DNA of 64,000 nucleotides from Fomitopsis serialis (taxonomy: Eukaryota > Basidiomycota > Agaricomycetes > Polyporales > Fomitopsidaceae). Shown here in pieces: positions 35,616 through 48,351 of this stretch (the stretch's first letter is position 1; every line of letters begins with the position of its first letter). Where the stretch lies: assembly GCF_022376445.1 (NCBI RefSeq), contig NW_025955073.1, positions 62,001 through 126,000 on the forward strand. The letters run 5' to 3'. Both the position numbers and the translations under genes were made by a program. The notes beneath the pieces are model-generated. The model did not search any database. It was not told the DNA's origin and saw only the letters and a list, made by a program, of their open reading frames with translations.

Positions 35616-36506
35616 ATGGACGAGGACGACTCCGGATGGGAGGCAGACTGGGAGGCCGAGTCGCGCGCGTCGTCCGTCGCTCCTATGCGCGTCGAAGCGA
35701 CTGGCGACGGGCGCCATGGCCCGCTCCGTGGCCACGCCGGCAGGAAGGAGGGGGCGCAGGACGTGAGCATGCCCATGATGGCTCACCCGCCGATGGTTTA
35801 CGCCCCCACCGAGCCGGCCATACACCCGCCCGTGCTCCCCGTGGACGTCGCGCGTGACATGGAGGCGAGGCAGGAGGAGCGACGCGTCACAGCGCGCGTC
35901 GAAGGTGCGTCCCTATTAGTTAATGTGCAAGACCCTCCATATGTTTATGTCCGTACTGCATCTGCGTTCGATGCAGAGGAATGCCTCGCGCGACGGCGGC
36001 GGCTCGAGTCGGGCCCCGGCACGCGACCGCGCCTGCGCAGGTACAACCCCGACTACCTCCTTGCCGCGCGTCGGTGGCACGCCCAGGACCGTCGTGGCTC
36101 AGCGCATTCTTGGAGCCTCTCGGGCGCGACGACGGAGCTCTACGCCGAGGGAGCCCCCGTCTGCCAACATTGCCTCCTCAGCATCAACTCGCACCCTTCC
36201 CCCGCCCACGCCACCTCCCTGCCCGAAGCCGACTGCATCACCTCCCTGCCCACCGACCCCCTCTCCGCCCTCGCCTCCCTCTCCCTCCCATCGCCGCCGC
36301 CCCCGAACCCCAACCTGTCCCCTGCGGACTGGGAGACCGTCTACGCCCACCTCGCGGAGCACCGCGCGACCCTCGCACACCTCCAGCGCGCCGCCGCCGA
36401 CGCGGAGCGCGCCATGCTCGGTGCGTGGGCCCTCGTGGAGGAGGTCGTCATGCCCGTCGTGCGGCGCCAGCGTGCGGGCTTGTCGGCGGAGCGATGCGGG
36501 GGGTGA
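35616..36506 (+). CDS. Hypothetical protein paired with caspases
   Basis: Start ATG 35616 (MDEDDSGWEADWEAESRASS), equivalent to the start in the degenerate copy at 16559. One intron is likely, with donor GTGCGT near 35906 and acceptor near 35980 (joining VE to EECLARRRRLE), and it is present in both copies. The N-terminus is acidic and then proline-rich. The C-terminal 60 residues (LSPADWETVYAHLAEHRATL, then RAMLGAWALVEEVVMPVVRR) look helical and may form a coiled coil. I recognise no family. It directly follows a caspase in both duplicated blocks, which suggests, but does not prove, a functional link. Confidence 0.6.
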   Translation: MDEDDSGWEADWEAESRASSVAPMRVEATGDGRHGPLRGHAGRKEGAQDVSMPMMAHPPMVYAPTEPAIHPPVLPVDVARDMEARQEERRVTARVEGASLLVNVQDPPYVYVRTASAFDAEECLARRRRLESGPGTRPRLRRYNPDYLLAARRWHAQDRRGSAHSWSLSGATTELYAEGAPVCQHCLLSINSHPSPAHATSLPEADCITSLPTDPLSALASLSLPSPPPPNPNLSPADWETVYAHLAEHRATLAHLQRAAADAERAMLGAWALVEEVVMPVVRRQRAGLSAERCGG

Positions 36507-37235
36507 GCGAGTCGGGGTTTGGCTTTCAAGGGAGGAGTACATTGGGATGGTGCTGGATTACGAGGGACAAACTGCTCGTGTGGTGAGGGCGTGACCGGAC
36601 TTGATTTCTTGGAAGGAAAGAAAGAAATGTGAATGCGTGTGTATGATGGGTGTAGCATGACGAGGGAACGTAACGTAAAAGGATGTAGCGTGTATCATAG
36701 CTCGATTGTTGGCTCGTAGCGTGAAAAGTGTATTATACTGTCTTGGAATGTATTCGTGCTTTCGAATGTTCAATTGGCGGGATGCCGCGGACTGGGTGCA
36801 GCGTCGGTCATTGGCAACCGGTTGCGAGACTTGCGTGGTCTGTTGCTTACTTGTACTGGTACGATTGCTCACAATTCGAATGGTGTGGTACAATAATCTA
36901 CGTTACAGGGAAGCGCAGCAACTGACAACAACGAGAGGCTGACGCAGGCATACTTACTTGCGAAGCGCGTCCGAGCTGTGCTGCATGTGGGCGACGATTT
37001 GGACATGTGCATATGCGGCTGACAGTGGGCTCGATCTTGAAGAGGATGACACGACGAACGAACTTGAACGTTAACCAGCAGTGTGGCGTCTACCATCGAC
37101 TGCCGCTGCATGCTCCGAGCCCCTTGTCGAGCTGTCCGTTACTCTCGGTGTCCGGTGAGGCTGACAAGTCCACTCTGCTTCTGTCTTGGTCTTCGACAGA
37201 GCATCACGTCTGTGTGTCACCACCCGTCGCGGTCG
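36507..37235. other. Intergenic gap at the accessory/core boundary
   Basis: No gene is supported; small ORFs are unrelated to known families. From here to 54.9 kb the genes are single-copy core types without the repeats seen upstream. Confidence 0.45.
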
Positions 37236-38904
37236 ATGCCCCGTCTAGCCATGCGTTCACCGACACCCCGAGGATCAGACTCGAGCGACGAGGACGAACA
37301 AGACAATTGGCCCACTAGCACGCAGACCATGGCGACCGCCCGAGCGTTCATCCAAGAGTGGTACGCGTCCGCCTTCACGCCCTGCACGCCGTCGACCTTC
37401 ACACTGACCGCACCCACACTCCACGCAGCGCCGCCGCTCGCCTCCCGACCCTCCTCCTCCCCGACAAAGACGCCGACGGCCTCTGCTCTGCCCTCATCCT
37501 CCACCACACCCTCACCGCGCTCGGCCTCCCGCCCGCGCTCATCCACACCCACTTCGTCGCAAAGGGCGCGAACGTCCACGCACCCGCGGAGCGCGCGCGG
37601 CTCAAGGAGCTCGTGCCCAGGCCGCGCTTCGTCCTCGTTGCGGACCAGGGGAGCCGTGCGGGGCCTGCGATACTCCCCGGCGAGGGCGAGGAAGAAGAGG
37701 CGAGGACGTTGATCGTGGACCACCACCTCGCGGAGGGGTTCCCGCAAGGAGCGACGGTGCTCTCCGCGGCGCGGCGCGAGCCCGTCGCGACGTCCTCGAC
37801 GCTCGCGTACCTCCTCTGCGAGCCGCTCGTCCGCGGGGTCGCGTCAAAGGAGGTGAGGGAGCGTATGGAGTGGCTCTGCGTGCTCGGGACGATGGGCGAC
37901 CTCGGTGCCGGCCACAAGTGGGAGAGACCGTGGCCGGACATGAGCGCGTGTGCGCGGAGGTGGACGAAGAAGGCGCTGGGGGAGGCGGTTGCGTTGGTGA
38001 ATGCACGTGAGTAGCCGCGGTCGCGGGGCGCTGTCGTTGTGGATGTGTGGACTGACGGCGCCGTGGATGTAGCACGGAGGACGGCGCAGTATGACGTCCG
38101 GACGGCGTGGGAGGCCTTGCTTGCTTGCGGTCCGGCGCAGATCGTGTCTGGCGCGTCGGGGAACAAGCATATACGGAGGCTGCACGAGGCTCGCGTCGAG
38201 ATCCGCGCGGAGACGGAGCGGTGCGGGCATACAGCACCGACCTTCTCTGGGGACGGCCGCGTCGCTCTAGTCCGAATACAGAGTGAGGCGCAGGTGCACC
38301 CCGTAAGTCGTCCTGGTATCTCGAGGGAAGTGGACGTACTGATATCTGGCAACGAACGCTGTGCGCACAGCTGATCGCGACGCGCTGGGCGTCGACCCTC
38401 AAGTCGGCCCGCCTGCAGATCGTCATCTGCGGCAACGGCGCGTACCTTCCCGGCGCTGGGATGACCAACTTTGCGTGCCGCATTGCGCGCTGCGCCTTAC
38501 CTTCGCCCGCTGCCAAGGGCACTTCGTCGTCGTCGAAGCGGAAATCTGTAGGTACTGGGAATGAGGACAAGTGCGGAGAGCGAGCCGGAGGTGAGATCAA
38601 CATACCGGACATTCTCCGGGAGTACGCGTCGCGCGTATCAGGCCTCACTGAGAGCATGGGCGAGGACTTTGCGCGCGGCCACGCGCAGGCAAGCGGGGGT
38701 ATCGTGAAGGATGAGGACTTTGAGAGGCTGTGGCAGGTGATGCGGGATTCGCAAGCAGATGACTCAGGTAAGCATTTGTTGCGGTTTTGGAGGTGGGAGC
38801 CTGACCTGACGGTGGGGTTCTGCATCAGGACCCCGAGGAAGAGAAAGAAAATCGAGACAGTGCAGAAGAATACATTGGAGGGTTGGATCAAGAGACGAGA
38901 ATGA
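37236..38904 (+). CDS. DHH-family phosphoesterase (RecJ-like)
   Basis: Exons: 37236-37360, 37429-38006, 38073-38302 and 38371 onward. The ATG at 37236 is chosen because the frame is acidic and open from there (SPTPRGSDSSDEDEQDNW). Motifs: DKDADGLCSALILHH (motif I), FVLVADQGSR (motif II) and TLIVDHHLAEG (the DHH motif), then MEWLCVLGTMGDLG. The C-terminal part (LQIVICGNGAYLPGAGMTNF) fits a DHHA1-like substrate domain. The family hydrolyses phosphodiester bonds in small nucleotides, polyphosphate or single-stranded DNA using two divalent metals held by the Asp/His motifs. A GTAAGT donor at 38768 makes the last 45 codons uncertain: splicing gives a different tail from the read-through KRKKIETVQKNTLEGWI. 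Exact substrate not predictable. Confidence 0.8.
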
Positions 38905-39850
38905 GTCAGATGTTCTGCGTGGCCTGTCAACGTGAGCTTCGAGTTACTACCCGTACTTAAACGGGTCAATCGAGTGGCGAAGCGATGCAGTGCCCTTGAG
39001 AGCCGTCGAACGCGCCCTGACGTGAACTGAGGACGCTTCCGTGATAGCTACAAAAGACGAAAGTATTAAGGATGCGAAAAGCGAGACTGTTGCCTATGTA
39101 CTCAGCTGTTTCGTTTTGCTGCATAGGTGTGAGAGCTGAACGTAGAAAAGTATGAGCAGTGATCATTAGTATCCTCTGGCAAGTAAACCGTCCACAAGGA
39201 GAACACTGGAGTAATTCTTCGAAGTATTCGCAAACTGCTCTCTGAGTTGTAGCGGCCCTGTATTTCCTGTTGCGGCAGTCGACGTTCACGTTCAAGAATC
39301 AGAAGTTCTTGACTGACGCACACGGTGTGATTTGCCCGAAAGTGGTGTATTGCCTCGCAGAGGAGCGAAGTGACTGTCGTTCGTTTACCATGCGACCGAC
39401 ATTCGCAACAGACCAGCACTTCGAAGAAATGAGCTAAGTACAACCGTGCGTTAAGCTCAGGAGCGCCGGGGATGCTTACATAATAGGCGGCCCAGGCGAA
39501 GAGAGCTTAGCGGGGGCGAGGCCGTTTCGTCTTCTCCTCGCTGCACGCCTCGTTGTGCACGCTGGCAGACATAGCGACCTCGCTCCCCTCCGACATCGTC
39601 CTCGGTGTGGCCGACACCGCCTCCACTCCTTTGCTTCCGCTGCCCCTGCCTGCCTGATCGTGCCTCGCCCAGGACCCAGACACTTCGCCGCTGTCGTGCC
39701 TAGCGCAGCGCTATCCTCAACAGTCACTCTAGCCGCCTACGCCCGACGACTGCGCTTTGCTCCCACTGTGGCTCCCAGCGCAAACTCGACTTTGTCTTCA
39801 TCTTCAATTTCGTCTTTTTTTCTGCGTGTTGTGTATGGCTTGCCGTTGAT
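38905..39850. promoter_or_regulatory. Intergenic region and probable 5' UTR of the SH3-TBC gene
   Basis: No gene is convincing. The last 300 bp (39550-39850) is pyrimidine-rich with CTCC and TCTTC runs, as is usual for fungal promoters and 5' UTRs. Minus-strand ORFs at 38966-39443 have no family. Confidence 0.4.
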
Positions 39851-42800
39851 ATGGATGCAACTGAACTGGGTCGCTGGTCGCGATTTGCTGCCAAGGGTGG
39901 CATTGGCAAATGCACTGCCCTCCAGGACTACGTTGCAGAGGAACCCGAAGACCTCATGTTCATGAAGGTACCGTGCGTATTCACACGTGTGAACAACGTC
40001 TGACTTCGGAGTACCTCAGGACGATGAGATCACCGTACTCTTGCAGCTGGCCGACGAGGATGTCTTCCTGGTGAGTCGATTGGTGCAACAGGGCGACTGT
40101 TTCATGCGCAGCTCAATCCTTGCATTCTGCTCTGTGACATGGACTCACACATACGACACTGCAGGGCTACTGTGAGGGTGTCATAGGTCGCTTCCGCGGC
40201 TCCTTCGTCCGCTTCCACAGCCGTCTCAAGAAACCCGTCATGACCAAGCGTTCATCCTCGGGCCACTCCATCTCACCCTCCCATCGCCCTCGCTCACGCT
40301 CCCAGAGCCGCCCCTCATCCTCCCAAAGCGCAGTCACTCTCACCGCTCGCGACGTCGTGTCCCCGCCCGTTCCGTTCCAAGCGTCCCCGGCCGCCTCCCG
40401 CGCGAGCAGTCCCAGGATGAGCCTCAGCGTGAGCGGCTCGAGTAGCATCATGACGGAGATGAATAGCATGGGCTCGACGGGGAGCGTCGCCAAGTTCAGA
40501 CCTTCGAGCTCGATCAGTTCGGTGCGCGCGCTCGAGCCGCTGAGCAAGGTGCGTTCCATGGAGGAAGGCCCACACCCGCCAGAGCGCTCTACGAGCTACT
40601 CGTCCTCGCGGTCGGCTACGCTCGAGACGGCTCCGCCCACCACCCCAGCCACGCTGTCCCCGGACGAGGAAGAGTACACCGTACGCATAGCGGTCCACTC
40701 GCGTGACCACCCTGAGCAGCTCTCACCCGTCGTCCGTGAGTCCGTACTATTTGGAGACGAGGAGGAGGGCAGTGGGCAGGCCCTTACGCCTGGCCCTATG
40801 ACGAGTCCGCTCAACATCCGCAAGTCCCCGTCGGCGACCTCACCGCAGCCTCCGCCCTCCCCGATCCGGTCAGACATCAGCTCGGATATCAGTCCACGGT
40901 CGTTCTCGTTCGATGTGGACGGTACAGAGGATAGCAGCCGTCTCTCGCTGGACATGTCCGCCGGCGTTGAAGGTATCGGCTTGTCTTTGCTCCAGGGCTT
41001 CCTCAGCGGGGGTGCGAACGGCGACGACGACGCGTCGATCCTGAGCAGCAGGAGCGGGGCGAATACGCCCCATCGCGACGATGCAGCAGACGACCGCCAG
41101 TCTGTCGCTTCTACAGTCAACATCGACGGTCGCCTCGCAGACAGCCCGCGCTCTGCCACGCAATCCGTCTCGCACTACTCCCGCTCGCCATCTCCCTCCG
41201 TCCCGGCTCCTGCATCGCCCACCTCCCCGTTACCATCACCGCATGAGTTCGACCCGCCAAACCCGCCGTACGCGCGCCACTCGCAGCGCAGCTCTATGCA
41301 CTCCCTCAAGTCGATGCGCTCCCTCCAGTCCCTCCGCCCGTCGCTTGCGGGCTCCGAGAACAGCGGTGGCTCCGGCTCCGGCTGGGAGGGCGACATCTAC
41401 GACGACTACCGCTACTCGCGCTTCTCGATGGCGAGCAAGATGTCGAGGCTCTCTCAGGGGTCGATCAAGCCCACGGGCGACATCCCGCCAGTGCCGAGTG
41501 ACCACCTGGCGTCGAGATTGAACATGGAGAGCAGTGTGAGGGTGTCGGAGGAGTTGGATAGGGGGGCGCAGCTGCCGGCCGCGGTAGTTGTGAGCTCGGA
41601 GAGTGGGACGATCACGAGTGAGCTTCCGACGGCTGAGGAAGCGCAGACGTCCGAACGGGGCGCGACGCTGAAGGATAAGGACCGGCCGTCGCCGCTGTCG
41701 CTTCAGGATAGGGATACAGGTCACAACAACTTGCGGTACAGCAGCACTAGCACGGGGGAGGGGCCCTCGCCCCTCCTCCATGCATCGTTTGGCTCACCGA
41801 CGCAGAGCGCGACCCCGAGAACACCGGCCTCTCCGAATACGCCGGCATCCGTAGACTCGTTCGTCTCTCCTCCACCCGGATCTCCGGGTCGTGATGTGTT
41901 TAGTGGGCTGTCACCGCCGCGGGACGTCGACGTGCGAAGGGTATCTGGACAAGCTATCGTGGTCGAAGACGACGAGGAGCCGCCGTTCATGAACGGCCCT
42001 GCGTCGCCCACGTCTCCGCGAGACCAGTCGGCGTTCGCGTCAACAAAAGCTAGGGAGGCAGCCGAGCGCGCCATGTCGCCGTCCAACGAGCCCGCGCCTC
42101 CGCCGTATGCTATCTCCGGACCGTCACGGCCGATGCAGTATGCGCTGTCTCCGCCACCACAGCAGGGACCGCCACTGCTGCGCACCCGCTCGACGAACCA
42201 GCCGCCTGTGGACCCTGCCTCCCGTCAATCGCTCTTCATGCCTCACCCTCACGCACCAAAACCAGCGCAAGTGCCTGCGGGACCGATGTATGGTCGTCAG
42301 CCTGCTCCCTTCCAGCCGCCCCAGCAGTACAACGGCCCACCACCTAACTCCGCCATCCAGATCATACACACCTTGCTGAGCCAACAGCAGCAGGGAAGAC
42401 GGCCCGGTGGCGCGTCGACGATCTACGCACGGTTCGACAGGGATCTCATTACCTCCACTGGACCGGTGCCGATTTCGTTCACGTTGGAGCCTCAGATGAA
42501 CATCCCGGCGAACAGACCGGTTATGTACAACCACGGTCCTGGTAGCCGGGCGGGATCGCCTGCAGCAGGAATTTCACGCGTCGGAACGCCGCTAGATCCC
42601 TCTCCGTACGACGTAGCCGCAACTATGGCTCAAGGTTCAAGTCTGGCGAGGTCAGCGACGGCCTCACCTGGAGTCGCTGGTTTGGTTCGCACGGCTTCTT
42701 CTGGTGTTGGCTCTAATCTGGCACGGTCTGCGACGGCGTCACCGAAACCTGTCAATTCCCCTCCCCAAGTACAGGGCGAGTTTGGGCGTCCAGACTCGGT

Positions 42801-45128
42801 CAGCAGTGGTAAGGCCATACCAAGGCCCAACTTCTTCCCTAAATCAGGCACGCCTCGGCCTCGCTCGCGCTCCTTCTCGGGGTTCGACTCACCGATCGCA
42901 GAGGTAGTCATGCCCGAAGGAAACAGGTGAGTGTCTTCGCTATGCGTCTGTATGAGGGGGGTTAACGTCCGTCAGTTCCAAGGACGGGCCGTCGGCTGCC
43001 CAGCTGTCATCTGTTGCACTCGTCACCAAAAGGTCGAAATCTGCTACTGCTACACCCGCAGCAGCGACGTCTCCAGTATCCGTGCCTACACCTCAACGGG
43101 CTACGCTCTCGCATACGTCCTCCGTTGTCAGAGGTGTCCAAAGACCCTCTCCTCTGTCCCTATCTCAGAACAACGTCGTGGCAGGCTCTGCCTCTCCTGC
43201 GTCTGCCAATGCACCGTTCGCGGGGCGTCCTATGCTGATCCCTGCTGCATCCTCAGCTCCGGGTTCGCCTGTCTCCCGAGCGACCTTCGATCGCAACGGA
43301 ACAACCAGTCCGCTCCAGCAACGGGATGTCCCGACAGGAGGTTCGTCCGTTCGTCACCAATCGACGGCGACCCTAAAGTCTGAACATTCAGCATCTCCAT
43401 CTAGCCCTCCATCGTCTCCAAGGTCTCCTGCATCGCCGCGATCATCATTTCCAGTAATACGACACAGTCGGTCGTCTATTCTGCCGGGCACCAAGACTGC
43501 GCGGGGGGACCCGGCACTCCCACCCTCGCCCCGTGCGCAGGTCGCCCCGGGGCGCTCATCTATAGAGAGCAGTAACACACCACCACGTCCATCTGTGGAG
43601 AGCAGTGCGTCGCGCCAGTCGGCAGACAGCATCGGCTTGCGCCGCCCATCCCAGTTATCAATGGCAATGAAAGTTTCTTCACACCCCCCTGATGTGTCGG
43701 AATCCAGCTCTGGCTTGTCGGCGCGTGTCCCATCGCTGCGGTCCGCAGTATCCTCATCCGGCTTGCGCGTGCAGATGCCGAGTGAGCGTCCGCTATTGCA
43801 ACCCAGCGAGCGCAGCCCGGCATCCAGCGTGTTCTCATTTGAGACACCTGTTGAACAGAAAGTACACGTGTCCGTCAAGGACATGGACTTTGAGTTGGTT
43901 GCCCCGGCGGTGCCGCGCTCGCCATTGGCGACAAGCAGCGCGGACTCCTTGCTCGCACCGCCTGCCAATGCGGATGCCAAGAGCGTAATCGATGCAAGCC
44001 CCCTAAGCATGAGGCGGCCGTCGTCCGACAAATCGGGAGAAGACAGAGTTGCCAAGGTAACCGATGCTGCGGAGATCGAGGCGCACCGTCAACGAGAGCT
44101 GAGATGGATCTCTGCATTGACCTCGACATCTCCGTCCCAGGCACGCAAGGCGAAGCGCATCCGGAAGTTGGTCCTTGAGGGCGTTCCGGCGTCTGTGCGT
44201 TATCAGGTGTGGGCGCTCCTCACCGACAGCAAGGCGAAGCGGATGGAGGGGTTATATGCACGGCTAGGCCAAAGGGAGAGAGTTGCACCCATCTCCAACA
44301 TCGAACAGGATGCGCAACGTATTTTCCATGATCAGCCGTTGCTCGACCAGTCACTCGTTAACGTTCTCCAGGCTTACCTGACGATGGTACCAGACGTGCA
44401 GTACACGAAGGGGCTCGCTATGATCGCTGGCCAGCTTATACTGCAGTCTCCCGAGGAGGATGCGTTCTGGACATTTGTGACGATGATGGACTCACATATC
44501 CGTCCCTACTACTCCCCGCAGCCGATCCTGCTAGACATCGACTCTTCATTGTTCTCGAAGGCAATGGAGAACAACGACGCTCCGCTGGCTCAGAGGATCC
44601 TTGTGGAGATGGCGATACCCCCCATCTGCATATGCCGACCGTGGTACGCACGGTGTTAATCAGTTTCGTGGGATTGCTGACTGACGACAATTGTCATCAG
44701 GTTCACTGCGCTATTTGCGGACGCGTTTCCCACCGATCTCCTCCTTCGCGTCTGGGATGTCTTCTTGTTCGAAGGTATGTTGCTTCTGGAATTGATCGGA
44801 TGCCGAGTACGCCGAGCTCACAACATCCGTAGGGGTTTCTTTCCTCTTCCGCGTAGGTCTGGCCGTCATTTCAAGCTGTCGCCAGTCGCTCCTACAGTGC
44901 CGAGGCCAAGAGTCGTTGCTTGCCATCCTCGCGCACCCTCCACCGCATTGCCTACCGCCCACTCCGGATGCCTTCATCGAACTAGCCTTCTCCGTTAAAC
45001 TCCGGGACGAGGATATTTATAAGCAGCGCAATAAACTCGAGGCGCAACTCAAGCGCCAGGTGCAAGCTCGTTCTCAGTTATCTGCCTCTAGAGTCTCGAC
45101 GCCAACTATCTCATTGCCGCGCAGCTGA
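39851..45128 (+). CDS. SH3 and TBC domain Rab-GTPase-activating protein
   Basis: Exons: 39851-39967, 40020-40070, 40165-42926, 42976-44643, 44701-44774 and 44833-45128; about 1655 aa. The order is an SH3 domain (residues about 25-80; ALQDYVAEEPEDLMFMK, then DDEITVLLQLADEDVFL, then GYCEGVIGRFRGSFV, split over three exons), about 1280 residues of Ser/Pro-rich disorder, and a TBC domain (about 1370-1595; RKLVLEGVPASVRYQVWALL, then FADAFPTDLLLRVWDVFLFE). TBC proteins switch off Rab GTPases using an Arg finger and a Gln finger. The Arg-finger motif is present (NIEQDAQRIF), but the Gln-finger motif YxQ reads YTKG. A short charged helix (DEDIYKQRNKLEAQLKRQ) ends the protein. Probable role at polarised growth or exocytic sites; target Rab unknown. 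Confidence 0.9.
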
Positions 45129-46071
45129 ACATCGCTCATGGACGTGTGTTGTGTATACCCCGCTCGTTACAATAGACCTAAAGGTAATATACTGTCGCAG
45201 TCGCTCAATGTGCTATCATAGTGTTATGTCGCTTCCACTACAATTGTCCGCTCTTCCGTTCCACTCAGAGTATGCCATGACGTATATACATGTTATTGAT
45301 CATGACCATCCACTCACGGTTTATCCTGTTTGACCCCCATGCATATAGATTGCAGTTGTCGTTTCTTCACGGCCTTTACAGCGTGTACCACCTGCCTTCG
45401 CAGCTTTGTGTGACGCCACCGGCATCTATGAGTCCCGTGCCAAGTAACGACGACGATAGGCGTCGCAAATGATTCGACCTCAGTGGCATCGCGGACATCG
45501 CGTCGTAACAGGCTTCCGACGCACTTTGGAAGAGGGTTGGTAAGCAGCTATCCGCCGATCCTTGATTGTCCAGCCGCTAACGTCAATGAACTGTTTGAAC
45601 TCGCTCGTACCTCGGCTTTCAGACAGTGAGCATTCTGCTCGACCGTAGTGCGGGTATCCTCGGCCTATTCAATAGCAGTTTACATCACACAGATACTCCC
45701 GACACTTTGCACGAATATGCAGGAAATTCTCATCCTATCGCTTCGTAGACGTTTGAACCATTGCACCTACCCGACCGCTGACTCGCTACACTGATTCCCT
45801 ACTCGAGGACTAACTCTTGGCTGCCGGGACCAATGACGGCCCAGGCTCGTGACCAAGCCACCAGTGGGAAATCTCGAGGTCGTGTGCATTCGCAGGAACG
45901 CACCTCCTCCTGCGTCCGAGCGAGATAACGGACCGTGGTACGTACGCATGCTCAGGCTATTTGTGGACAGTCTTCAAGGAGGCATAAAAGGTCTACCTAT
46001 CGTATCTGCGAGGGTCGAGGACGTCGCTTGGACCACCTCGAATGCCTGCGGCTCTGCTCCGACCTTCGAAG
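45129..46071. other. Intergenic gap
   Basis: Contains the 3' end of the TBC gene and the promoter of the amidase gene. No gene seen; ORFs are short and unrelated to known families. Confidence 0.4.
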
Positions 46072-48351
46072 ATGCTGCCCTCCATGCGAGCTTGGTTCCT
46101 TGCCTGTTTTCTTGCGCTCGTCACACTGCAGGCGGCCGTACTCGCAGCGCGGCTGTCTGCTAGGTCTCTCTTGCCCGAGAAACGCATAGCTATCAGGGAA
46201 TCCCTGCCGGATCTGTACGAGGCATCAGTTGTTGAACTGCAAGTACGTCGCGTCATTTTGACTTGCCACGAGTTCTAAGTCAAAGATACTGTAGGCTGGT
46301 CTGCAATCCGGATTATTCACTAGCGTAGACCTTGTCAATGTGAGTGCATGTGTCGTTCGAATTGTATGGTCCCACATATATGTCGTAGGCCTACTTTGCG
46401 CGCATCGAGGAAGTCAATCTGCAGGGCCCAATACTCCGTGCTGTCATTGAGACGAACCCATCTGCCCTAGCGCAGGCGGCCGCTCTGGACGCAGAGCGGC
46501 TCGAGACCGGTCCCCGCAGCTTGCTCCATGGCATCCCGGTGCTGGTGAAGGATAACATCGCTACCATTGCCTCCGAGGGTAAGGCAGGACAGAGTGGTCG
46601 TCCAGCTGCACAGATTAAAGCTGAAGATGAGAATGCAGGGATGAACACAACGGCTGGATCGTACAGTCTGCTCGGCTCTGTTGTCCCCGCTGAAGCTGGT
46701 GTCATCACGAAGCTTCGTGCCGCCGGAGCGATTATTCTAGGTAAGTATCCACCCGCATGTTTTTATTTATGGTGCTCACGACGACTTGCAGGCAAGGCTA
46801 ACTTGTCTGAGTTCGCCCATTTCCGAGGCAACCTGGCGTCGGGCTGGTCCGGCAGGGGCGGTCAATGCACGAATGCATACTTCCCTCATGCCGACCCCGT
46901 ACGTCTCTCTCTCTGAGCCGTCTAGGAGTGGAGGAAAGGCTTACTGATCACATATAGTGCGGTTCGTCTGCGGGCTCTGCGGTCGCTGCATCCATCGGAC
47001 TGGCAGCGGTTACCCTCGGTACTGAAACAGACGGAAGTATCACCTGCCCCGCAAACCAAAATAACCTCGCGGGAATCAAGCCGTCAGTAGGGCTCACGTC
47101 TCGTGCAGGAGGTTCGTCATGCCCCATCCGTCTCCAGTCCTGCCATGCGGCCTTTGACTCGTATCTTCGTTTGTCCGGCTAGTCATCCCTATCTCCGAAC
47201 ACCAGGACACCGTCGGACCCCTAACGCGCTCCATGGCCGACGCCGCAATCGTGCTCTCCGTCATAGCAGGCCCGGACCCGAACGACAACTTCACGCTCGC
47301 TCAGCCGTCCCCCGTCCCCGACTACACGCTCGCGCTCGACCGGAACGCGTTCGCGGGCAAACGCATCGGCGTCCCTCGCGCGGTGTTCTTGAACGACTCG
47401 ATCACGGGGAACGACCCGTACGTGAATGAGGTGTTCGAGGCTGCGTTGGAGGTTATGAAGGCCCTTGGCGCGACGGTGGTGGACCCGGCAGACTTGCCGA
47501 GTGCAGAAGCGATTGCGACGTCGAATAATGAGTCGACAGTGCTGGATACGGATTTCAAGGTCTGTCTCCTCGAGCGTGAGGTCTTGATGTACTGATGGGA
47601 TACGTGGATTTCGCAGATCCAACTCAATGCGTGGTATGAGGGGTTGCTGTCCAACCCATCCGGTGTGCGGTCTCTCGCCGAGCTCATTGCCTTCGACAAC
47701 GCCAATCCAACTCTGGAAGAGCCTGCAAGGTACACAGACCAGTCGGAGTGAGTCTTCATCACTTTTTAGTGCCAACGTTCCCTGCGAATTGATGGTCCTC
47801 ATACCTACGCTAGGCTCATTGCCTCCGAAGCAACGACTGGGTTCAACTCAACATACTATGCGGCGCTCGCGTACGACTATGAGATGGGACGGACGAACGG
47901 GATCGACGCAGCGCTGGAGATGTACGACCTCGACGCATTGGTTCTCCCCGCGCCAGGCTTCACCACCGTCCCCGCAGGTAAGTGACTGTTCATACGCGTC
48001 CATTGTGCTGTATAGCTTGACACCGAATATTGCAGCCATAGCCGGGTACCCGATCGTGACCGGTACGTCGCCTCGGTCGCTCTTCGCACATTAGTAGTGC
48101 TGACCCCAACTTCAGTCCCGCTTGGCTTCTATCCCGACAACATCACGATTGGCCTCGCGGGACCGGAGACAGTGTATCCCGCTCCTGGCGTCCCTATCGG
48201 CCTGTCCTTCCTCGGTACGGCTTGGAGTGAGTTTGACCTAGTATCGTATGCGTATGCATATGAGCAGCACACGCACACACGTCTCGCGAGGAAGGCGTAC
48301 GCCGAGGCCATCCCGACAACGCAGTTGTGGGATGTCATTTACGGGGCCTAG
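46072..48351 (+). CDS. Secreted amidase-signature family hydrolase
   Basis: Many-exon gene ending at TAG 48349-48351. The start at 46072 gives MLPSMRAWFLACFLALVTLQ, a signal peptide with cleavage near LAARLS; ATG 46084 is an alternative. The amidase signature is clear: catalytic Lys in HGIPVLVKDNIAT, cis-Ser in the Gly/Ser-rich GSSAGSAVAASIGLA, and nucleophile Ser in TETDGSITCPANQNNLAGIK. Further along come FNSTYYAALAYDYEMGRTNG and PVPLGFYPDNITIGLAGPE. Family members hydrolyse amide bonds of small amides, acylated amines or peptide amides. The signal peptide predicts an extracellular or vacuolar enzyme. Introns of 50-65 nt interrupt it about seven times (donors at 46243, 46336, 46741 and 46899 among others). 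Confidence 0.9.

Noticed and set aside
37399..38969. Minus-strand ORFs of 317 and 455 codons opposite the DHH gene
   Set aside because: Arg/Pro/Ser-rich composition without domain features; the plus strand carries the DHH motifs and phase-consistent introns.
40315..41781. Long minus-strand ORFs opposite the SH3-TBC gene
   Set aside because: They are antisense shadows of a GC-rich, Ser/Pro-rich coding exon; the plus strand has domain matches and consistent splice sites.
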